Positions 57,229-64,000 of a DNA stretch of 64,000 nucleotides are shown piece by piece. Each line of letters opens with the position of its first letter. Position 1 is the stretch's first letter. Under the pieces are notes generated by a model that was not told the origin of the DNA, ran no database searches, and saw only the letters and a list, made by a program, of their open reading frames with translations. The DNA is from FEN-1219 sp963810755 (GTDB lineage: Bacteria > Pseudomonadota > Gammaproteobacteria > Steroidobacterales > Rariloculaceae): the NCBI GenBank assembly GCA_963810755.1, contig CAWEOP010000006.1, positions 434,001 through 498,000 on the forward strand, read 5' to 3'. Position numbers and translations under genes: made by a program.

Positions 57229-58901
57229 ATGACTCACAGAAAGATCACGCGCAAGGATTTTCTGCGCCGCGCAGGGCGCTGGCGTAGGCGGCCTGTTGGT
57301 GGGCTCGGTGCTGCCGTCGCAAAACGTGCTGCGCGCGCAGCCGCGCGACGCGCGGCCGAACGTGCTGTTCATCTGCATGGACCAGCTGCGCTCGTGGCTC
57401 GACTTGCCCGAGAAGCTGCCGCTGCCGTCGTTCCGGCGGCTGCTGCGCGAGGGCCGTGGCTTTCGGAACTATCACGTGCACCAAGCGCCGTGCGGCCCGT
57501 CGCGCTCGACGTTCTACACGGGCCAGCACATCCAGAAGACGGGCATGTACACGAACCCGGTCGGCGAGTTCGGCGAGTACTCGGTCGACGCGCCGCGCGG
57601 CGTCGAGCTGCCAAGCGGGCTTCCCGACGATCGGCACGATGCTGCGCGAGCAAGGCTACTACACCGCGTACAAGGGCAAGTGGCACTTGAGCGTCATCAA
57701 CCAGAAGGTCGGCAAGAACGCGTTCCCGAACTCGATGAACTCGCTCGAGGACTACGGCTTCTCCGACTACAACTACGACGGCGAAGTCACACGGGCCTCA
57801 CGTGGGCCGGCTTCGGCCACGACGGCGTCGTGACGGCCGAGTCGATCAACCTGCTCGAGCGTTTCGCGGCGGGCACGCACCGAAGGCAAGCCGTGGTTCC
57901 TCGCGGTGAATCTCGTCAATCCGCACGACATCATGTTCTTCGACGCCGATGGCGACGGCGGCGGGCTCGTCGGCACGCCGACGCTCGGCGCGCCGGGCAC
58001 GCCGCTCTACGCGAAGGACTGGGGCTTCGATCTGCCGCGCAGCTACCGCGCCGACGATCTGTCGACGAAGCCGGCCGTGCAGCGAGGAGCTGTCGGGTTC
58101 ACTCGAGGCCCGGCCGCTCACGGAGGCGCAGCTGCGCGTCTATCAGAACTACTACTTCAACTGCGTCCGCGACGTCGACCAGCACGTCGGCGCGCTGCTC
58201 GACACGCTCGACCGGCTCGGTCTCGCGCGGAATACCGTCGTCGTCAGTGACCGCGGACCACGGCGAGCGCGGCGGCGCGCACGGCGGCATGCTCGGCAAG
58301 GGCGCGGACATATATAAGGAGACGCTGCGCGTGCCGCTGATCGTGCGTCACCCGGACGTGCGCGGCGGCGGCCTCACCGACGCGCTCGCGGGCGGCATCG
58401 ACCTCGCGCCGACGCTGCTCGGATTCGCGGGGCTTGAGCGACGCGGAGCGTGCACAGCGCTATCCCGATCTGCACGGCGTCGACTTGCGTGGGGCGATCG
58501 CCGACGCGCGCGCGCGCACGGCGCGCGACGCGCGCGGGATCCTGTTCAATTACGGCACGCCGGGCGGATCGTGAACGACAAGGGACCGGTCGCGGGCAAC
58601 ACGACGCGCGGCCTGATCCGCGGCGTGTTCGACGGACGCTACAAGCTCGGCCGGTACTTCCGCGCGACCGAGCACCATGTGCCGCGGGATTGGGACACGC
58701 TAGTCGCGCACAACGACCTCGAGCTCTACGACACCGCCGAGGATCCGGACGAGATCGTGAATCTCGCAGCGCGGCCCGACGGAGCAAAAAGCGCGGATAC
58801 TGGAGCTCAACACGAAAGTGAACGCGTTGATCGAGACGGAAGTCGGAGCCGACGACGGCGCGATGTACCCCGGACCCACGGAGCTGTACAACACCGTGTA
58901 G
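57229..58901 (+). pseudogene. type I sulfatase broken by about nine frameshifts
   Basis: Joined across frames this reads as one sulfatase of about 555 residues with an N-terminal Tat-like signal (RKITRKDFLRRAG). Marker segments survive in turn: PNVLFICMDQLRSWL, HQAPCGPSRSTFYTGQH (the C-x-P-S-R site whose Cys is converted to formylglycine), YYTAYKGKWHLSVI, PWFLAVNLVNPHD, TADHGERGGAHGGMLGKG and ELYDTAEDPDEIVNLA. Breaks lie near 57275, 57611, 57788, 57881, 58083, 58246, 58433, 58563 and 58788. Seven behave as one extra base and two as one missing base. The conserved sequence between breaks suggests errors in the sequence more than old decay. Confidence 0.75.
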
Positions 58902-58930
58902 ACGGCGCGCCGCGAGCGCGGCGCGAACCG

Positions 58931-61587
58931 TCAGCTCGCGCGGCGCTCGACCTCGAGCGAGCTCAGCAGCGCCGACAACTTCTCGAAGTCCACGGGCTTG
59001 ACGAGATGCCCGTCGAACCCCGCTTCGCGCGACTTGCGGCGGTCTTCGTCCTGTCCCCAGCCTGTCAACGCGACGAGCACGATGTTCCTTCCCCACGCCT
59101 GCTGCCGAATATACCGGCAGACTTCGTGCCCGCTCATCTTCGGCAAGCCGATGTCGAGCAGGATCACGTCGGGCCGATGCTTCTCGGCCTCGGCGACCGC
59201 TTCGGCGCCGTCATGGGCCGTGAAAGTCTCGTTGCCTTCGATCCGAAGCAGCATCGCGAGCGACACGGCGGAGTCCGCGTTGTCGTCGACGACGAGGATT
59301 CGCCGCACCTCCGGCTTCGGGCGATCGGCAGCCGCGGGGAAGGTCGTCTACGCCGGCTTCCTCCGCCGGCACCGGCAAGCGGACGACGAACCGGCTGCCG
59401 GTTCCCAAACCCGCGCTGTGCGCCTCGACCTGGCCGCCGTGCATCTGCACGAGCCTCTTCACGAGCGTGAGGCCGATGCCGAGCCCGCCTTGCGCCTTGT
59501 CCGAGCCGCCATCCACTTGAGTGAACATCTCGAAGATGCTCTCGAGCTTGTCTCGCGGGATGCCCGTGCCGGTGTCCTGCACGGCCACGACGACGTCGTT
59601 TCCCTCCCGCTGCGCGCTCACCGTGATGCTGCCGCCGGTATCCGAGTACTTGCACGCATTGTTGAGCAGGTTACCGAACACCTGGGTGAGCCGAGCAGGA
59701 TCGGCCTCCAACCAAATCGGCTCGGGCGGCAGCTCCAACCGGAGCTCGTGGCCGAGCGATTCGGCGAGCGGGCGGGACGCTTCGGCCGCCTGCTGAATCG
59801 CGGTCGCGAGCTCGACGCGGCTCGGCCGCAGCTCGAGCCGGTTGTGCGTGATGCGGTTCAAGTCGAGCAGGTCGTCGACCAACCGAATCATCTGCCCGAG
59901 CTGCCGCTCCATCGTGTCGCGTGCGCGGCGGACGGCGCCGTCGTCGTCCGAGCGCTTCCAGATCTCGAGGACGTTCGAGAGTGGCGCGAGCGGGCCGCGC
60001 AGCTCGTGTGCGAGCGTCGCGAGGAACTCGTCCTTGCGCCGGTCCGCCTCGGAGAGGTCGGCGGCCAAGCCGCGGAGGTTGTCCTCGAGCCGCCTCCGGT
60101 CGGTGACGTCTTGGCTCACGGTCGCAAACGCCGTCGGCCGGCCGTCGCCGTCTTGGAGCGTCAGCACCTTGTAGGCCATCCAGCGCGCTTCGCCGGTCTT
60201 GAAGTTGCGGAAGCGAACTTCGACCTCGCCATGGCCCTGTTCCAGAACCTTGGGGAAGAAATTCGTCGATCATCTTGGACCGATCTTCCGGGAAGAAGAA
60301 ATCCCCGACGGGCACGCTGCGGGCCTGCTCCACGCTCTCGAGCCCGACCATCGCGAGGCCCGCGCGATTCACGAACGTCGGCACGCCTTGCAGATCGCAG
60401 ATGCCGATGAAGTCGGTGCTCGTTTCGACGAGCGTGACGAACTTCTCACGCTCGGCCTCGGCTACGCGTTCGCGCATGATGTCGCGCACGATCTTCGACG
60501 CGCCGATGATGTTGCCGTCGTCGTCGCGCACGGGCGAAATCGTGAGCGCCACCCAAATCCGCTGCCCGTCGGCGCGCAGCCGCTCCGTCTCGAAATGCTC
60601 GATCCGCTTGCCGGCCTTGAGGCTGGCAACGATCTCGTCTTCCTCGGCGATCCGCTCGGGCGGGATCACGAGGGAGATATGGCGGCCAATGGCCTTGTCG
60701 GCCGGATAGCCGAACAGGTGCTCGGCCGCGTCGTTCCAGGTCTGAATGACGCCGTCCAGAGACTTGCTGATGATCGCGGCGTCCGACGATTCGACGATCG
60801 ACGCGAGCAACCGGGCGCCGAGTAGCTGGACCGCTTTGTCGCGCTCGCTGCGCCGCTGCGCCTCGACGTCGCGGAAGATCAGCACGCTGCCCGAGACCTG
60901 ACCGTGCTCGTCGCGAATCGGCGCCGCGCTGTCGTCGATCGCGCGCTCGGTACCGTCCTTGCTGATGAGCAGAGTGTGATTCGCAAGACCGACGACGACG
61001 CCTTCGCGTAGCGCCCGCTCAGCGGGGTTGTCGACCGGCCGGCGCGTGCTCTCGTTGATGATTCGGAACACCGCGCCGAGCGGCTGGCCGAACGCGTCCT
61101 CGTGCGACCAACCCGTCAACGACTCGGCCACCTCGTTCAAGTAGGTGACGCAACCCTCGACATCGGTGGTGACCACGGCGTCGCCGATGCTGCGCAGAGT
61201 GACCCGCAATGTCTCCTGTCGCTCGGCGGCATGCCGCTGCGCGGCGCGCATCATCTCGCCGAAGCCGATGATCAGCGCGCAAGTAAAAAGATAGGCAGAG
61301 ATTCCGACTACGTCGCTGACGTGCGCGAGCACGATCGTGCCGCGCGGCTCGACGAAGAGGTAGTCGCACGCGAAGTAGCCGAGCACGGCGACGACGGCCG
61401 CCGGCGCAAAGCCGCCCACCCACACCGCAGCTGCGACCGCGCCGTAAAGGGTGACAAGCGGCAGCGCGTCGCCCAGCAACGGATCGAGGGCCCAGCGCGC
61501 TAGGACGGCCACGGCGAGCGCCGCGAGGGAAAAGGCGAAGCCTTGCGCCGGGGTACAGGTGCCGCCGCTTGGCCAAGGAATTCTCAC
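58931..61587 (-). CDS. hybrid sensor histidine kinase (DUF4118-PAS-HisKA-HATPase-REC), two apparent frameshifts
   Basis: Reading across two single-base insertions (59337-59340, GGGG; 60259-60261, AAA) gives one protein of about 880 residues. Order: four membrane helices of KdpD-type DUF4118 (about 15-115, VTLYGAVAAAVWVGGFAPAA), PAS domains (GDAVVTTDVEGCVTYLNEVAE, SSDAAIISKSLDGVIQTWND, TSTDFIGICDLQGVPTF), HisKA with FLATLAHELRGPLAP, HATPase (LTQVFGNLLNNACKYS, QDTGTGIPRD, GGLGIGLTLVKRL), and a receiver domain (RILVVDDNADSA, VILLDIGLPKMSG, VKPVD). The receiver could also be read as a separate gene at 58931-59308, but the repaired linker joins it to the kinase. Confidence 0.85.
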
Positions 61588-61648
61588 CGGCGCATTATCG
61601 TCGGCGGTGGGCCAACCTCAACAAGAATCTGGGCGACGCGCGACCGGG

Positions 61649-62107
61649 CTACTTCGGCGGAGCGGCGCCCGAGCCCGCGGCGGCGTCCGGCGCCTTGTCG
61701 TCCGGCTTACCCGTGCTCGGCGAGAGCCCGCCGAACCCGACCGTGAGCCCGTTCGCGGTGAAGGCCTGGATGAAGCCGCCGTCCGCGCCGTCGTGACGCG
61801 GCGCAATCAGGATCGATATCTTATCGCCCACCTTCACGGCGCCTTTGGTGAAGCCCGCGCGATAGAAATTGCTCGCGCTGTGCCCCTCATATTCGACGTC
61901 GCGAGTTCCTTTCTCGTCCGTCACCGAGACGACGGCGAAGGTATGGGGGTTCACCACGTTGAACTCCTTGACGACGCCTTCGATCGTGACCTTTTTGCTG
62001 AAATCGAACGGCGCGGCTGAATGATGCGCCGTCGCGACCGCTGCCCAAAGCATGAGCGACGGAGCGGCGGTGGCCGCGACGACAAATTTCTTGATCATTG
62101 GCGACAT
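61649..62107 (-). CDS. short DUF6152 protein (no C-terminal domain)
   Basis: The 152-residue product starts at the ATG at 62107, seven bases after GGGAG. It has a signal peptide (IKKFVVAATAAPSLMLWAAVATA) and a mature start HHSAAPFDFSKKVTIEGVV, then VNPHTFAVVSVTDEKGTRDVEYEG and VKVGDKISILIAPRHDG. Only the DUF6152 half is present, followed by a Pro/Ala tail. The domain fused to it in two other loci is encoded here by the gene immediately upstream, 31 bases away. Likely periplasmic; function unknown. Confidence 0.8.
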   Translation of the reverse strand: MSPMIKKFVVAATAAPSLMLWAAVATAHHSAAPFDFSKKVTIEGVVKEFNVVNPHTFAVVSVTDEKGTRDVEYEGHSASNFYRAGFTKGAVKVGDKISILIAPRHDGADGGFIQAFTANGLTVGFGGLSPSTGKPDDKAPDAAAGSGAAPPK

Positions 62108-62138
62108 ACGAGCTCTCCCAATCCAGTCTCGCAACACG

Positions 62139-62938
62139 TCATTCTTTCTCTTCGCGCGCTTTGTAGACGTCGCTCATCCGAGCATCGGCCGGCTTCCCGG
62201 CTTTCAACTGCTCGCGCCGCGTCTTGAGAAGCGCGAACCAGAACTCGTCGGGGCAGCGGTACGGAATGATGAATCCGTTCAAAGGCGCCCACTTCTTCTG
62301 CACCTTGATGGGCTCGGTGTAGTAGATCGGATCGTCATCGTCATCTCGTAGGAGATGACCTTCGTTCCCTTCGCGTCCGCGCCGAGGGAGAACCGCTCGA
62401 CGATCTTCGCCTCGTCGCTGCGCGGGTGCTGCATCTGATCTTGCCCGTCCGTGAGATCGGTCGTCTCGACGACGAGCACGTCGGCTTCCCAATGTCCCGA
62501 GGAATAGCCTTGCCGGCTCGGCAGCCGCTTCTCCGGAGGAACCTGCCGATCGCCGATGTAGATCCGGCGCAGCTCGCTTTCGACCTCGTAGATGATCGTC
62601 ACCTGATCGGGCTTCTGGATGAACTCGATCGGATAGCCGCCGGCCTGCTCCATCATTGACGGCATGCCGTAGTCGACGCAGTAGGCGGCGGGATTCGCGG
62701 CCTCGGGCCCCAACAGCTTCCGGTACTCGTCGTACCGGCGCCGGCCCTCGGGCGTGAACGGCTGATTGGGCGGCGTGCGGCCGAAGCCGCGCGGCGACTG
62801 TCCGGGCTCGACATACATCGTCCAGACGCCGGTGAAATCCGGCCGCTCCTTCTCAGCGGCTGGGTCGGCCCGGCCATGACGAGCAGCGCGCGCCGAAACA
62901 GCGACCGAGCCGAGAACCGTCAAACATTTCTGCGCCAT
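62139..62938 (-). CDS. GHWEG-domain secreted protein, one apparent frameshift
   Basis: Encoded in the same direction just upstream of the short DUF6152 gene. Residues: a signal-like start (MAQKCLTVLGSVAVSA), then RPDFTGVWTMYVEPGQSP, YGMPSMMEQAGGYPIEFIQKPDQVTIIYEVE, SSGHWEADVLVVETTDL, SDEAKIVERFSLGADAKGT and YEMTMT, where the frame ends wrongly near 62332. A missing base there restores DPIYYTEPIKVQKKWAPLNGF to a stop at 62139. The N terminus after the signal may hide further indels, because VSARAARHGR does not resemble a cleavage site. The fused equivalents suggest that the two products act together. Confidence 0.72.
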
Positions 62939-62991
62939 GCAATGCTCCCCCTACGCGCGCGCGTTCCCGCAGACTTTGCCGGTCGCGCCGC

Positions 62992-63830
62992 CTAGTACGG
63001 ATTCGCGATCGGCGACTCTTGGCCGGAGAGCAGCGTGATGATCTTCGCACCCTCGGGCGTCAGTACGATCTCCTCCTCGATGCGCGCGGCCGAGATGCCG
63101 TCGGTGCGGGGCAGTAGGTCTCGACCGCGAACACCATGCCGACCTTGAGCTCGATCGGGTCGCGGAACGACGTGACGCGCGAGATGAGCGGACGCTCGTG
63201 CAGCCCGAGTCCCAAACCGTGGCAGAAGTTAAGGCCGAACGCGTCGATCTCGCTCGCGAAGCCGATCTCGTCGGCCGTCGGCAGCGCATGCGCCACCTCG
63301 TCGCTGCTCATCCCGGGTCTCAGCAACTCGATCGTCCGGTCCATCCACTCGCGTGCCTTACGATAGGCGGTGCGCTGCGGACTCGTCGCGCGGCCGACCG
63401 AGAACGTGCGGTAGTAGCACGTGCGATAGCCGATGAACGACTGGATGACGTCGAAGAACGCCTGGTCCCCGGGCCGGATCAAGCGATCCGTGAAGTTGTG
63501 CGGATGCGGGGAGCAGCGCTCGCCGGAGATCGCGTTGATCGCTTCGACATTGTCCGAGCCGAGATCGTACAAGCGGCTAGTCGCGAGCGCGACGATCTCC
63601 GATTCCTTCACGCCGGGCTTCAGCGCTTCGGAAATGTCCTGGTAAACGCCGTCGACCATCGCGGCCGCCATGTTGAGCAGCGTGATCTCGTCGTGACTCT
63701 TCACCTCGCGCGCGTGCAGCATCGTCTGCTGGCCGTCGCGCACGTCGATGCCCGCGTTCTGCAGCTCGAACATCATCGGCGGCTCGATCACGTCCACGCC
63801 CACGGGCATGTCGCCGACGCCTTCCGCATC
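62992..63830 (-). CDS. M24-family peptidase-like protein, truncated and frameshifted
   Basis: The C-terminal catalytic domain of an Xaa-Pro peptidase relative: MLHAREVKSHDEITLLNMAAAMV, QAFFDVIQSFIGYRTCYYRTFSVG, FCHGLGLGLHERP, MVFAVETYCP and, after a missing base near 63105, RIEEEIVLTPEGAKIITLLSG to a TAG at 62992-62994. Of five metal ligands (Asp, Asp, His, Glu, Glu) the second Asp is replaced by Cys (GYRTCYYRTF), so metal-dependent activity is doubtful, as in creatinase. Family sequence continues upstream of the ATG at 63809 as DAEGVGD and then stops abruptly at about 63830 (TGA at 63834-63836 in frame). Confidence 0.75.
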
Positions 63831-64000
63831 AGTTCAAATCATCGATCGTGACGGAGTCGTACACCTACGAGCGCCAGCAGAGCTCGTTCGCCGTGGCCGG
63901 CATCCAGGCCGGCAGCTCGACGGTCTCGATGAGCCGCGTCACGGTCGCTGTCGACGGCGTCCTCGTCACGGGCGATTGGGAGCCGCAGACTCTCGAGAGC
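63830..64000 (+). other. window-end open frame of unknown origin
   Basis: From about 63830 to the window end the plus strand is open (SIVTESYTYERQQSSFAVAG, then TVAVDGVLVTGDWEPQTLES) and does not continue the M24 gene. It looks protein-like but I recognise no family. It may be the start of an unrelated gene or the far side of a misjoin. Confidence 0.3.

Noticed and set aside
57229..58901. Programmed frameshifting in the sulfatase
   Set aside because: Nine breaks of both signs without slippery sites or stimulatory structures do not fit recoding; sequence error is simpler.
63830..64000. Start of a prophage
   Set aside because: The last open frame looks protein-like but shows no recognisable phage domain, and no integrase, att site or tRNA is nearby.
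1..64000. CRISPR arrays, tRNA or rRNA genes, insertion sequences, antibiotic or polyketide clusters
   Set aside because: No regularly spaced direct repeats, no tRNA-like cloverleaf, no transposase motif and no modular synthase seen on either strand by reading; a dedicated tRNA or IS scan was not possible here.

Overview
The window is uniformly GC-rich bacterial DNA, densely packed with genes on both strands, with no rRNA, tRNA, CRISPR array, insertion sequence or recognisable prophage. The gene content points to a proteobacterium, most likely a gammaproteobacterium of the Steroidobacter/Nevskia type. The pointers are a Gram-negative class GN sortase with its single VIT/vWA target, DUF3014 and DUF1840 proteins, an SfcA-type malic enzyme, TonB, outer-membrane barrel proteins and many periplasmic proteins. 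The assignment rests on family content only, with no alignment behind it.

Layout. 0-9.5 kb: a DUF4166 protein with a membrane-fused TIGR01777 epimerase, two secreted paralogues sharing a Cys motif, a double GFA protein, a GMC oxidoreductase, a coupled flavin-type/DUF3014 pair and an FKBP isomerase. 9.6-20 kb: a Vgb-like propeller, an AhpC/AhpD peroxidase pair, a secreted glycerophosphodiesterase, a dihaem cytochrome c coupled to an OmpA-like protein, a DUF2807 protein, and malic enzyme followed by a serine hydrolase. 20-28.5 kb: a DUF1800/DUF1501 pair, an ACT/UPF0210 pair, DUF488, then a TonB-TPR operon and a PadR regulator pair that appear to share an operator. 28.6-36.7 kb: a DUF6152 protein divergent from a cupin, an NHL protein, a 129-bp nested palindrome, an ECF42 sigma factor with its DGPF partner, G6PDH, a new 54-residue membrane protein, and a CMD/DUF1840 pair. 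36.7-46.4 kb: an OMP, a SulP transporter, a secreted nuclease, the sortase system, a second DUF6152 locus, and a MetE-like enzyme coupled to a RelE/RHH toxin-antitoxin pair. 46.6-57.2 kb: a CadC-like TPR regulator, a three-gene secreted operon, an AurF-like diiron protein, a flavocytochrome operon resembling p-cresol methylhydroxylase, and small envelope proteins. 57.2-64 kb: a sulfatase, a hybrid histidine kinase, a split DUF6152 locus and an M24 peptidase-like gene, nearly all broken by single-base indels.

Two themes recur. First, an uncharacterised periplasmic family occurs six times: DUF6152 and a domain marked by a GHWEG...VVETT motif are fused in two loci and encoded separately, side by side, in a third; divergent copies sit in the 48.8-51.8 kb operon. 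Second, several small regulatory circuits can be read directly from DNA: a 17-bp PadR-type operator at both the tonB and padR promoters, an ECF42-type promoter before the DGPF-sigma operon, AACGTT repeats before the antitoxin, and a sigma-54-type promoter at 56.16 kb.

Quality caution. About thirteen inferred indels fall in 57.2-63.2 kb against one suspected in the preceding 57 kb, and homology of the M24 gene stops abruptly near 63,830. This end should be treated as low-accuracy sequence or a possible misjoin before any biological reading.
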